A stretch of 64,000 nt of DNA from NCBI GenBank assembly GCA_903813345.2, contig CAIIXF020000004.1, forward strand, positions 30,881,986 to 30,945,985, read 5' to 3'. Positions within the stretch are counted from its first letter, which is position 1. Each line of letters starts with the position of its first letter. This document shows, piece by piece, positions 37,131 through 49,800 of this stretch. This DNA is from Owenia fusiformis. Its lineage: Eukaryota > Annelida > Polychaeta > Sabellida > Oweniidae. The notes beneath the pieces are model-generated. The model saw nothing but the letters and a program-made list of their open reading frames with translations, ran no database searches and was not told where the DNA came from. A program made the position numbers and the translations under genes.

Positions 37131-37605
37131 AAAACTGGAAATGAATGAACATTATCAATATATTCAATACGATTATTATCCCACCGAAAGAGGAGCTCAT
37201 GTTATGCAAGGAAAGGTGTCCAATTCCAGCTAATTACACAGTATTTCATATAATTGCATTGCATAATACTAGTCTAATGCACCCAAAGTCATTTTTTATA
37301 ACATCCATTTAACAATTTCAAATTGGCTGTTCACTCACTCACCTCTTGTATTTTCAACAAAAAAACAGATGGATGCACTGACATAGAAATGAAAGAATTG
37401 CAATTCAAAGTAGGAGTTAGCCATTTGGTGATATTTTGAAAAAACCCTTGCACCGACAAACTACCTGAAAACTTCCAACCACTTGAAAAATCATTACAAT
37501 TAACAGCTTTACGACCAAATTATACAGAATTGTAAAACATCAACACTTCAGGCTTGATTCAAAAAATCTGAAAGCCTACTGATGTGAATAAGCTTATTCA
37601 ATGGA

Positions 37606-39473
37606 TTATTGTTGCAGTTCATGATTAATTTTATCTAACAGAAAAACCAGCAACTCTCTTGCCTCCTCTAATGTGTTAGGGGTTGATTTTCCACTTTCCT
37701 CCATAAGCATTTGGAATAATTCTTTGAAGTGTTCCTTGTTAGTTTCTACAACACAAGTATTGTCAGATTCTAACTGAGCAAATATTTCTTGGTCAATCTT
37801 TTGCAACACATCCTTATGTCCAAATTCTTCAGGGGCAAAGTACAGAATATCTGGTTTCCCATTAACTGAACTGACAGATTTTGATTTTTGAATATGGTGT
37901 GTATTCCACATTCTTTGCGTTGTGTCAAGTTCTCTTTGCAGTAGATCCATGTAACAATATCTCATACACTCAATGTCTAGTATGTTTGAATTGTCAATAA
38001 TGCCAACATCTAACAGCTGGCGGCAGTGAGATATCCACATTGCTGCTCCATATATTGGAAATTTACTCCAGAAACTTTCTATTCTCTGGTTTGCAGTTGA
38101 TTTTCCATACAGAAATGCAACTTTACATGAACAGTCATCATTTACAGAGCGTAGAACAGTTTGAAGCAGTTCAACCTTGACATTCTCAGTCCCCCGATCT
38201 GCGCGAACAATCTTTGGAATACCATTTACATTTTTAACACAATCGCAAAAGTATTTGCAAATTAACATAGAGTTTTTATTTGAAGATCCTGCTTTGAGCC
38301 ACAATATTCTTCTACTGAATCCATCCAAGCATCCATGGACAGTTAAACCATATGGAGTTAGTTTATCCCAGCCATCAATATGCCATATATAGTTGCTCCC
38401 TTCAGATGTATATTGTCGCCTTTGTAAGCGTCTCGTTGATCGTTTGTGTACACCTTCTGGGTCAAGAACTGAGAGCAAACGGCGAATTGTTTCATGATCT
38501 GTTTTCAGCCTGCAATTCACAAAAGCTGTCATACTTTATTTTATGCCAGAAAAAGGGGAGATAAAATAGTGAAATACAGTATAATGGTAAAGAACTTTAT
38601 GAGTATCTTATTGGGCGGGATGACAGGTACAAAACTGAGTTGACGGGAACAACTGAATTGATGGGTAACAGAAAATGAAACAACAGCACTCTGAGGTGAC
38701 ATATACCAGAAAATGAGATGACGAGGACCAAAAAGGGGAAAATACATGTACTGAGATTAAGATACGACACAACTTTTTTAACTTATGCCACAAGTGGCAA
38801 CGGTTTCAAACGTCATGATGACATCTTTTTAATAATTGAGTTTGCCTTCAATGAAAACTAAGCGACAGGTACAGGTACTGAGATGACCTAGGTAACATGT
38901 ATTGAGTACTGGTGTATGTTGAACTGACTTGATGGGCAGCATACAGTAGGTATTTTCAAGAAAAGTATTCAGTTGACGGCAGAATAGTTGCTGGCCTTAA
39001 AGTGATCTGATTGGCGGAATCACATTCCAGCCTATGCCTTCCCATACATGTACCTCATAAATGTGGGGCTGATTTTTCAAATCCAATCTCCACAATTTTA
39101 CAATCGGGATTCGGGGTACCAGATACTATTCTCGATTCCGGAATCAGGACATTGATACTTCCCCGATGGTAAAATTGTGGAGATTGATCAATCAATTGAC
39201 TTACCCATGGACTTTTGTGATTTTGCCATGCATACTCCGGTATCCCATTGCTGACCCACTGCCATGATCTATCTCTTGAATGATAGCGTCAGCAACTGTG
39301 CCAATGGCAGTTTTATCGAATTTTCTTGAGAGCCCCATCTTCTTTAAATCCCTCTTGATCTGTCTCTCCGAAAGTGTAATTCCATGACGGAACTTTAACA
39401 ACATGCCGATCTCCTTGTACGTAAAACCGTCTTCAAAGTATGTGGCTATACATTCATCTCGATCTGACTCCAT
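37606..39473 (-). CDS. DDE integrase-type transposase, two exons
   Basis: Exon 1 is 39473-39205 and exon 2 is 38509-37606 (donor GG|GTAAGT, acceptor TTGCAG|G); together 1173 nt, 390 aa, phase-matched and uninterrupted. The N-terminus has a helix-turn-helix-like region (YFEDGFTYKEIGMLLKF, residues 12-28). The catalytic core carries WHIDGWDKL, then RADRGTEN 59 residues after the first Asp, then NQRIESFW 40 residues after the second, giving a D-D-E triad in integrase order. GMPD-like text typical of LTR integrases and their H2C2 zinc finger are absent, so this is not a retroelement pol fragment. It would cut and join the ends of the surrounding 21.4-kb element. The gene starts about 0.58 kb inside the right end and converges on the HECT gene. 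Confidence 0.88.
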
Positions 39474-39529
39474 TTCTTCTTCGATTATAAGTCATGACAC
39501 GCCGCATCTAGATTCTACAAAATCTCCTT

Positions 39530-40034
39530 TACAGAAGACTTTTGTAAAATTAAAATACTTATGCATTTTCAATATTAGTTTTGTAAAATTATTTTTTATT
39601 TTGCAAAATTATTTTTATAATTCTATACTTTTGGAAAATTATTTTGAAAATAATATTTTGAATTGCAAAAGTCCCATCGTATTTTATAAAACTATTTTTA
39701 AAATCTGTAAACTAATTTGATTTCTTTAAAGTAATCTAGGTATTTTTCCATAAATATAAAAAATAAATAAATTGAAAAATGAATTTCGAAATTACAAAAA
39801 TCAAATCCTGTTTCATTCAAGTTTTTAGATTTTAGATAAGTATTTTGTGAATTTTTATAAGTTTTTTAGATTTAAAACAGAAAAATCGATTTTTCATTTA
39901 ATATTTTGATATATTACAAAACTAAAATTGTGTTTTATTAAAGTTTTTAGATTTTATATAAGTACTTTGTGAATTTTTATAAGTTTTTTTGAGATTTGAA
40001 AAATTAAAATTGATTTTTTTTTAATTTGAAAAAT
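39530..40034. repeat. Right subterminal repeats of the large transposon
   Basis: A/T-rich sequence with repeated phrases AAGTTTTTAGATTTTA (39820 and 39939) and GTGAATTTTTATAAGTTTTT, which match the left subterminal units in inverse orientation. It also likely contains the transposase promoter. Confidence 0.78.
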
Positions 40035-40056
40035 ATGTCCCTTTTAAAGCTTCGTA
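40035..40056 (-). repeat. Right terminal inverted repeat
   Basis: Perfect reverse complement of 18627-18648, followed directly by GTTGAT (40057-40062). Confidence 0.93.
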
Positions 40057-40062
40057 GTTGAT

Positions 40063-40794
40063 GATTGAATTGGACCCCTTCCCTCGAGTTAAGTACATTG
40101 TAAAGTTATGATTTCAATGAGTTTTAAAAATCGTTAAACATTTCTTTAACGCAGGTCCAACTACATGTAGGGGACTTGCCAAAGTTTTGGAGGGCAGTGT
40201 ACCCTCCTGTGAGACATATTGTTGTTAACGGGACGTTCGGGTACTCCGGGTAGGGAAGCGTGTCATGTTTTCTACTGACGATGTTTAAAGTGCGTAATTT
40301 GGGACTCGGGTGTGAATTTCAGAATAGTATATAGGGTCGTCCATCAACAAAGCAACAAACAACCAAACAAAAAATACAAAAGACAAACAAGAAAGAACTT
40401 TTTCACGGATCTTATTTTCTGTAAATTACAAAATTACAAGTTACAGCCTTGAATGCATGTATTATACTTTTGCGCTATCCAACGAAAATTGGAACATAAA
40501 TTACAAATTGAAAAATTAACATGCAATCGGTGCAAGATATCAAACGTATTAGCCTTTAATTTATAGTACATCAGTGGCTTTAAATCACATTTCAATACAA
40601 CACATAAACATATAAAAAGTCACCCTTCGATGAATTAACCGCTTTTAATTACCATAGCTGCCGTATTTATTAAAAACAAACAAGTTCTCTTCTAAATTTA
40701 TTACACATATCAACAATAAACAAACGATATTGACTGACTTTTTTCAGTAATTATTATAAGCCCTGATAAATAATGTTGATATTTAAGCGGAAGG
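40063..40794 (+). promoter_or_regulatory. Upstream region of the SRCR/TSP1 gene
   Basis: No gene seen. It must contain the promoter if transcription starts near the 40795 ATG. An in-frame TAA at 40771 supports that ATG as the true start. A weak TATA-like TTATTATAAG lies at about 40751-40760. Confidence 0.35.
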
Positions 40795-40864
40795 ATGAGG
40801 CTTGTTGTGTTAGAGTTACGGGGACGTGTTTTATTTTGTCTTTGGATTACGTACTGCTTTCAAG
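40795..40864 (+). CDS. SRCR/TSP1 gene exon 1, signal peptide
   Basis: Encodes MRLVVLELRGRVLFCLWITY followed by CFQ, with a hydrophobic VLFCLWITY core; donor CAAG|GTAAGT. It leaves one codon base, matched by exon 2. Confidence 0.78.
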
Positions 40865-43800
40865 GTAAGTACACGTCATTAAATGGATTAAACACCCGGA
40901 TTAAGGTATATCCGCGTTATAAAATGATTTAATGGCATCCTTATTGGAGATGCGTGTTCTTATTGGAGAAGAAATGAGATTATACCGTACATAGTTTGAA
41001 ATTTGAAATATGTGTAGACCATGTTTGGAATACGTGTCATTATTGGTGGTTATTAGGGTTCGTTGTGTACAAGGAAGTTTTAGATAGCGAGTTTATTCCG
41101 AGGGAAATATGTGTATCCCCGCGAGTCAAATGCACATATTAATAGAGAGACAAACGCTGTATCCAAACTGTATACATAGCATAACATAACATTTCATAAG
41201 GGCTATGTGCTGGGAGGTTTTGGATACAGGTTTTGTCCCAAGGGATATATGTGTAAATCTCGAGATACCACCGTAAATAACAGGTGAATTCCATACCTAC
41301 TAGGGTTCTAGGTATATTCTTACATAGCAATAGTGTCTTATAAAGTTCCAAAATTCAAAAATACGCATTTTCTCAGTCTTAGCACATCAACGAATTGATA
41401 AAATATACAACGTTCGCAAGTTTGAAATATAATCTTTATTTTTTGTATGCATAGGAGAAACGAACGTAAACCGAGTTCCCTTTTTAGGAGCGGGGCCCGG
41501 GAGCGGGGCCCGCTCCTCGGTGAAAGATCCCTAGATACAGTATGTATTCCCACTCGTTAGTTACCTAGTACCTTGGTAGGTCAGGCCAGTAGCCAGGGGG
41601 GGGGGGGTCGCAGGGTTCGGGCGAACCCCCTCCCCCGGCCAAATTTTTTTTCAAAAGCATGCAGTTTTTCACCATTTTGAGCAAATCTCAAGTAATTTTA
41701 GCCATATTTGGGCCAAAACTGTCAAATGTGAAATTTTTGAAAACGGAATCCCCCCCTTGGCAGATCCTGGCTATGGGCCTGTAGGTATGGAATATATATG
41801 TATCCCAACCCTACATGTACTGAGGTTCTAGGCTAGGTACATTGATTGCAATTTTTGAACACCCTATTGTTATGATGATACGTGGATATACATTCTTTAC
41901 GGTAGCTCTACAACGAAAATAGATAATGGGAGAAGAGGTTTTTGCACGAAATTTCATCATCATTTATTTCAACGGCTTCTGTGTATTATGTCACGTAAGG
42001 CGCTTTAATGGTAAATTAAAATTGGATGCTTAATTTGTACATGCTGTCCCGCATCAGAGCAAATGAAAATTGATGGGATTTGCTAGGTGAGGAATATGTT
42101 AATTACTGGAGAGCAGAGCGAGCTCGTGCTGTCCCGTATTGTCATTATATTACCTGGACTTGTGAGGCCTAATGGGCTCTAATGGACAGATATGGAAAGT
42201 AAGCCAAAAATAAGGCACTGACAAGGCCTCTTTCTGAAAAGGAGGTCTCATTTTGGGTCCGACAATGAATAAAATGTAATGGAATCATCCAAAGATCCAC
42301 CAGCGGTTATGGACTACTACTATGCAGTTTATCCCACCCCCTCCCGCCACGCCTCCAATTAACCCCTTCCCCATAAAATATCACCATTTTGAACGGCCAC
42401 GTTTTCTCAATTACATGAGACAATTTCTGAATTTCAGGATCGACCGAAGCGCAAGAGAAAGAAAGCGGTATACATATCACGTCCAACCTTGTTAGGGTAG
42501 TAGGGGGGACGGCCTGGTCGGGATACGTGGAGTTCTTACACGATGGGGCCTGGAAGAGACACTGCAATGATGTCTGGGGTTTCGAGAGAGCTAGACACTT
42601 CTGTCAAGCCTTGGGCTTCAACCAAGAAAATGCACAGCCTTTCCCAGTGGGGGAATTTGAAGGAGGGACATTTGGTTATACCTGGAAATTGAACCTTATA
42701 TGTACCAGGAGAGTATGTGAGGGGTTTCTCCCCTGTGCGTCCAGGGGTGACGCTAAAGTTTCATGTTATGGTATTTTTCAGTTATAACTACACCTACACC
42801 CCCTTTTCAAATTTGGAAACCGGACGTTTCATTCGGATTATGTGTTAAAACCTATTTATGTGCTTGAATCTTAATTTATTTTGTTTCCAATTATAATGAG
42901 TAGATAGTTTATCGTTTAAGGTATTCGACCAAATATTCAAAAAGAAGTTAAGCAGATTTACACGTTGAAAATGGGATGTTAAGTTGCCAAACTTTTGAAG
43001 CGAGTGTACATTTACACGTTGAAAGATGGGACATTTAGTTGCCACACTTGTGGAGGGGGTGTACATTTGCCACAGTTTTACAATTGGTTTGTGTTTTGAA
43101 TGGATAGTTGAACTTCCTAAAGATTGAAAAATATCTAAATCTTCAAACATGAAATGCAATGTTCATCAAGACCTTTGACCTCATGTGACCAAATCACGTC
43201 AACAGTGACGTGCTTACACAGATTGAGCGCCCCCTGGATTCATTTTTGAATCTTTCAGGTAATACAAATCTCCAAGCACGCCTAGTTGATTCTAGTATAT
43301 CCGTGAATGGCCGCATTGAATTGAACTTAGATGGCGAATGGATTCCAATATGCTATGAGGGGAACATGGGACAGGGGTACGTCTATTGTTTTATCTAATG
43401 CCCGGTAGAGTTTAGGGAGATAAGTAAATCCCGTATCCTGATTTTGAGGTTTTCATATCCAGGACCTCCAAATATGATATCTCCCGCCCTATGGTCTCTC
43501 GGATGGATATGCATATCTCCCTCTGGATAAACCCCATATCCAAAACCTTCTAGTACATAACCCTTATTAACCCTTATTCATGACAATTTGTCTGTTCGTT
43601 CTTTCAAAATATGTACACCTCAACTGCCATCTTTATGTTAACCTGGTCACTATAGTTGTGTTATGCGCCTCTCATATCATTTCAAATGTCGCATATAGAT
43701 GTCCCAAATGTAAATTTCGTCATTTCTATGTTAAAGGGTGAAAATGATGGAGAAAGTCGTGTGCCGACAACTAGGGTTTAACCCTATAACTGCCAGGTCT

Positions 43801-46800
43801 AGGACCGACTGGCATCTCGATCCTAAGGCGACGACAAAAAGATGGGTGAAAGGTAAATAGACATTGCAGGCAGATGGGTGCATCTCGTAATTATAGGATA
43901 TCCTATGATTTTGAGGAATATCATTTTTATCTACGAGGTGATATTGATATCTGCACGAGAGAGCGAAGCGAACGAGTGCATATATCAATATCACCGAGTA
44001 GATTAAAATGATATTCTGAAAAAATCATAGGATGTTCTTATTATCCTACACTTACAAGGAGTGTACTAAATGTATACTATCATTGCAAAATGAATTCCAT
44101 GCCAAATAGAGACAATTTGGCGGGAAATCAACAAGCGGAGTATATCGTCACAATATCCTCCGCATATTGGGGTTTCCGGAGTATATCGTCACGATATCCT
44201 CCGCCCGGAGTATATCGTTACGATATCCTCCGGATATTCATTTTGCCAATAAATATCAAATTTATTTTTTAATGTTATTATACATTTAGTACACTAAGTG
44301 TAGGATAATACGTAGTACGTAACCGAATTCCCGGTGGATATCACAAGTGAATTTTTGTGATATACAATATCATGAATAGTTATTCACATTTTTCACAACG
44401 CATCATAAAATAGTGATATTTCCATTTTCACAATTATTGAATTAATGGGAATGTCGCGGGGAATGGGTCTATATCATGTAATTTTCAAACGTGTCTATGG
44501 ACCTTAACCTGATTTTCCTGTTGTTGTTTTCTTTGATGAATAATATCATTTTACTGCCATTCCTACCAAGGTAAAAAGTTCTTGTAAGAAATGATGACTT
44601 TCGGTATCTCGTTTTGTCTAATTTTGACAGAAATTTTGAGTGTTGATCAGTCTGTATTATACTGTAAGTGAGGTATACCCAATCGGACAGTACATACTAC
44701 TGAAGTGGAGAACTCATCCCTAAAGTTCCCTAAAGTTTCAGATTGGGCAACGATTCTTTTGACGCGCAACCGGAGGCGGTCGAAAATGCTTCAGGGAATT
44801 TGATTGGTTCCTTTATGCATCTTCGGTCATCTTCGTGATATAAACATAATATATGTAACCATAATTTTCAATAAATTTGATTGGTTCCTTTATGCATCTT
44901 CGGTCATCTTCGTGATATGAACATAATATATGTAACCATAATTTTCAATAAATTTGATTGGTTCCTTGAAGCATCTTCGGCCATCTTCGTGATATAAACA
45001 TAATAAATGTAACCATAATTTTCAATGAATTCGATTGGTTCATTGAAGCATCTTCGACCATTTCCGCGATATAAACATAATATATGTAACCAAAATTTCC
45101 AATGAATTCGATTGGTTCCTTGGATCATCTTCGGCCATTTCCGCGATACAGAGACATTAACACTTGGGATCGGTGCACTTCCATTTCAGATGTCCAGTGT
45201 GAAGGGAAAGAGAACAACGTTGCGCAGTGTAAGATTAAAACAACTGAGGCGACAAGATGCAGCAAGGATTACTTCCTCATCTGTCAAGGTAGTCCTCCTT
45301 TAATTACCCTTTGCCCTAACCAGCTAGTCAGACTACCTCCCCTCTGACTATTGCATATGAATTTTTAGTTTTAGATGCTTTGACCCCAAATACAACGTTG
45401 GCTCTTATAACGTTTGAATATAAAAGGACCTTATACACCCTCCATTGGGATCTCCCCATGAGAAAAAAATAATTCATCTGATTTTTCAAAATAAAAATAC
45501 TGCTTTTATTATTACATTTATATGTACACTAGTATCTTTTTTACCTATATTCAGAACTGTATTGATGAATGGGCCACTTATTAGGGCCAATATTCAATCA
45601 TAAAGTGTACGGTAACTGGTCAACTCAACCCCAAGTCAACTCAACCCAAGTCAACTCAACCCTTAGTCAAGTCGACCCCAAGTCAAGTCGACCCTTAGCC
45701 AAGTCGACCCTAAGTCATCTCGACCCTTAGTCAACTCGACCCCAAGTCATCTCAACCCTTGGTCAACTCAACCCTTAGTCAAGTCGACCCAAATGATTTT
45801 ACTTGTTTTAAGTAGATTAAAATACAATATAATCCAATTGTTTGTGCAGTTTGATTTGAAATCAAACTTCAAAGAAAAAAACATTTCTGTCACCTATAGA
45901 TCAAAACGAAGATTTAAACTGGATCATAAAATCCCAATCTGATTGTTTATGACACCTGACATATGAGTAAGATAATGGAAAATAGAAAAACATAAATCCC
46001 ATTGTTTGTTCAGTCTTGTTTTAAAATCTTACTTCAAAAAAATAAACATTTCTATCGCCTGTAGATCAGAAGGAAGATTTGAACCGGATCATATTGTTTA
46101 TGATTATTATCAAAATATAAAATCATTCAATACAAAGTAATGGATGGATGTTGGCACAATGCACATGTTGCATAAGTTACCTGTTGTCAAAAATACTGTT
46201 GCAACAATTTCGGTATAACAGAAAAGTGTATAGATAATTTTTTTATTTCAGAGAGATTAAACAAGCTCAAATATTAAGGGGTGAAATATATGTATAACAT
46301 CGTGAATAGTCCTATTAAGATTAATCAAATATTATTTTGTTATTTATAAAAATTATAAATGCGTTAAGCACAAACTTCAATAGTTGATAATTTTATTTTG
46401 GAAAATTGGCATTTTAGTCCCTCATACTTTCAAAATTCATCAATATCATACCATGAAAATAGTATATCTATTTGTTTTTTTATGGTGGGGTCGAGTTGAC
46501 TAAGGGTTGAGATGACCAAGGGTTGAGATGACTTGGGGTCGAGTTGACTAAGGGTCGAGATGACTTAGGGTCGACTTGACTAAGGGTCGACTTGACTTGG
46601 GGTCGACTTGACTAAGGGTTGAGTTGACTTGGGTTGAGTTGACTTGGGGTTGAGTTGACCAGGAAGCAAGTGTACAGGGGTCGAGATGCCAAACCAGGAA
46701 GTGTTTTTGTGTCTGTCAAAATCCATTTGAATCCTACACATCCCAACACATTATCCAAATATGTTATTAATTAATGAAACATAACAGTATAATCTTTGGA

Positions 46801-49800
46801 TTTACAAAGTTGTATGGGATTTCATAAGTGTAAAAGTTGCTTTTGAAGCATTTTCCTATAGCCATTTTGTAGGAAAAAAATGATGAAAAAAATGTCTAAG
46901 CCTTTAATTTGAAGTATGACCTGAATCGATTGCAAACTTTATATTTGCACATCTGATGTGATATACCATTTGTGTCATATTGTGAAATTATTTAATTTGC
47001 AATCGATTCAGGTCATAGTATATTTTAGGTATTTTTGTGAAAATCAATAGAAACCAATGGTCTCCATTGGAATCTGATGATATCCACATGTTAAGTCAAT
47101 GGAGCACATCCAATGGCAAGTCAATACCCTTGCTGAACTTAATGACCTCAACCTCAGCCCATGTGGGTCCAAACGCTTAAATATTTTCCCCAGTATTATG
47201 TGACATTGTATTCTTTATGTTACACCTAAAAATGATTCCTTTTGTTCATGGGGAGATCATAATTTTTTCTTAATAGGTCTGTCCGAGTCGATAACCAAAG
47301 CGAGGCTCCACGAGATCGAACCACGTGGTGGACCAGTGTCAGTTCTACGATACAACAAATGGCAAGCAGTGTGCCCGGATGGCTGGGACGTAAGAGAGGC
47401 TACTGTTTTGTGCCGCACATTGGGGTTCTTTAAAAGTCTCAACAAGCCAAGACTTTTCACAAAAGATCAAACACCTTCGAAAATAATGTGGTACGTTATG
47501 TGTGTAAGCGATATTGACATTTTGTGTAGTTTTCGCTACGTACTTGTGCTTTTTGAACACCATGGAATTGTTAAATATCAGTTTTATAAATATATGAAAC
47601 ATGATGTATCAGAATTTATTGAACGGTCTCTCGTATATACTATTGCACACCCTGTAGTTGACAAATCTTAGTTTTATGCATTGATTTAAACATGTTGGCA
47701 TTTACACGCACATACCATAAAATGGTAGTCTATATTCTATATCTTAAAATGCAATATGTTACAGTTGCGAAGAAATGAATTAAAGAATACATTGATGTGC
47801 TGAGCGATTGAATAATAATGTGCCATGCATCAAGAGGTGATGATAATAATATGATCATGCCGAAGAAAAGATGGCGCTAGTGTAAATGAAGCTGTTTATT
47901 GCCCTGACATATTTTTAAAAATAGTATTCCAATCACCCACTACCTGTTTAAGAATGGGACAGCATCTTTTCCATTCAATGCCGATTCAATCTGACGGAGA
48001 ATGCCGAGCCTCTCTTTTTGAACAATTGGAGACGTCATCTTCACATTCGTTGTACCCTCGGCCAACTTCCTTTGCAAATAAAATCTTCGGCAGTCTCCGG
48101 CTTTTCTTGAGGTATCTTCGGTTGCAAGCCAAAAGTAGAATTTGTAAGTACATGTTTAAATATTTCGAAATGTGAATTGTATTCCAGGTCTTCGTTTCTG
48201 ACGTGTTTGGGAATTGAGAGCCAACCGAATGAATGCAAGCGTATACGAAGAGTTCACGATGACGGGAGTTCATTCTGTGAGAGTGATCTAGTAGCAGGTG
48301 TAAATTGTGGAGGTGAGAAAGTAATCCTCCTTAACAGGTGACATGTGACCTGTGTTTAACCAATCACAGACTGAGGAACATGACATGTGACCTGTGTTCA
48401 ACCAATCACAGACTAAAGAACATGACATGTGACCTGTGTTCAACCAATCACAGACTGAGCAACATGACATTTGACCTGTGTTCAACCAATCACAGACTGA
48501 GGAACATGACATGTGACCTTTGTTTAACCAATCACAGACTGAAGAACATGACATGTGACCTGCGTTCAACCAATCACAGACTGAGCAACATGACATTTGA
48601 CCTGTGTTCAACCAATCACAGACTGAGGAACATGACATGTGACCTGTGTTCAACCAATCAGACTGAATTTTGAAGCCCTGTGATCGGAGGATGTGAGAAA
48701 TTATTGTCTTTAGAAATTATTCTCCACTATTCTCGATTCGGATTTGAAACGTTTTTGAAGCTCTATTCTAATATTCGTGAAATATATATATGTATATATG
48801 TGATTATCTGCTCCCAGGGTTGGACAATATTCGCAATTTAACTGAAATATCATACTTATATTCATGCAGGTATGTTTAGAGCTCGAGCTATAAAAGAATT
48901 AATGTAAAATATACGCTCTAGGCCTAGCTTTATAGTTTTGATTTTAACAACCTAAACGTTCGCGTTTAGGTTGTGAACGCAATTGATTGACTTTGTCATG
49001 GGATTATTTTTTAGAGATGAAGGCGACACCTATTAGACTTTCAAACAATCAGTTGGCTTCCGGCACGGTGGAGATCGAACATGACAATCAATGGGGCTTT
49101 GTTTGTAATATTGGATCAAGTATAAACGTCGCAAAAGTCGTCTGCAAAATGTTAGGATTTAGTCCATTTTTGGCCAGCCTCACAGACAGTGCGACATCTA
49201 TAAGAGGTAATAATATTTATTATGATGATATTTTCTTTGCATTTCGAAACTTGAATGTATTTTACAGTAGTCAAGTCCTTAAGTGTTGGTCATTTTAAAT
49301 GGTATATGTTGTTGAAAAGAGGTAAGATTTCGTTTGTTTTTATTCTAAACTGCATGATTTCACACCAAGAAAAAATGGCACACAACTGAAGCTGTTCATC
49401 TCAAATTGAATTGCCGAAAAGGAGACGAAATTATGGTTTGAACACTTCAATGAACCATAGTAGCGAATATCGTTCTTGTTGTATTTTCTTTGATTTCATT
49501 ATGTTAGTTTCTCCACAGGTAGGCCAAAGTACTGGCTTGGTGATTTGGAGTGCACTGGGGTGGAAGATGATTTACAGCAATGTATTCACAAAGGTTGGGG
49601 CGCGACAGTGTGTCCCTCTGGCGGTGCCCCGCTGACCGTGTCTTGCGTAGGTGAGCATAGCGCGATGTTTTTTCTTTGGAAACGAGATGTTCATTGATAA
49701 GATTTTGAATTAATCAATTCACATTCCAGCTAATCAAAACACGCTATTTCACGTAACTGCATTCAGTTATATAACCAATAACGAATTCAATGTTACTAGT

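Larger units (their letters stand above)
18627..40056. mobile_element. 21.4-kb DNA transposon with integrase-type transposase and HECT E3 ligase cargo
   Basis: The left end starts TACGAAGCTTTAAAAGGGAC and the right end is its exact reverse complement; the match is perfect for 22 bp (18627-18648, 40035-40056). The 6-bp GTTGAT flanks both ends directly (18621-18626, 40057-40062), a perfect target-site duplication. Inside each end lies about 500 bp of A/T-rich subterminal DNA with related repeats (phrases such as ACTTATAAAAACTCACAAAATACTTAT, here split by mismatches). The minus-strand DDE transposase lies about 0.58 kb from the right end; the plus-strand HECT gene fills the left and centre. The genes converge. 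Family assignment is inferred: the transposase resembles the abundant eukaryotic integrase-core proteins that I believe Repbase groups as IS3EU, whose 6-bp duplication I recall from memory. Intact frames and perfect ends suggest a recent insertion. Confidence 0.92.

Noticed and set aside
37606-38532. Retroviral or Gypsy integrase origin for the minus-strand integrase
   Set aside because: No LTRs, no H2C2 finger, no RT or protease nearby; the gene is spliced and lies inside TIRs with a 6-bp duplication.
47336-47671. 111-codon frame extending past exon 6
   Set aside because: The SRCR text stops at the 47490 donor and the continuation is intron; exon 7 restores the domain in phase.
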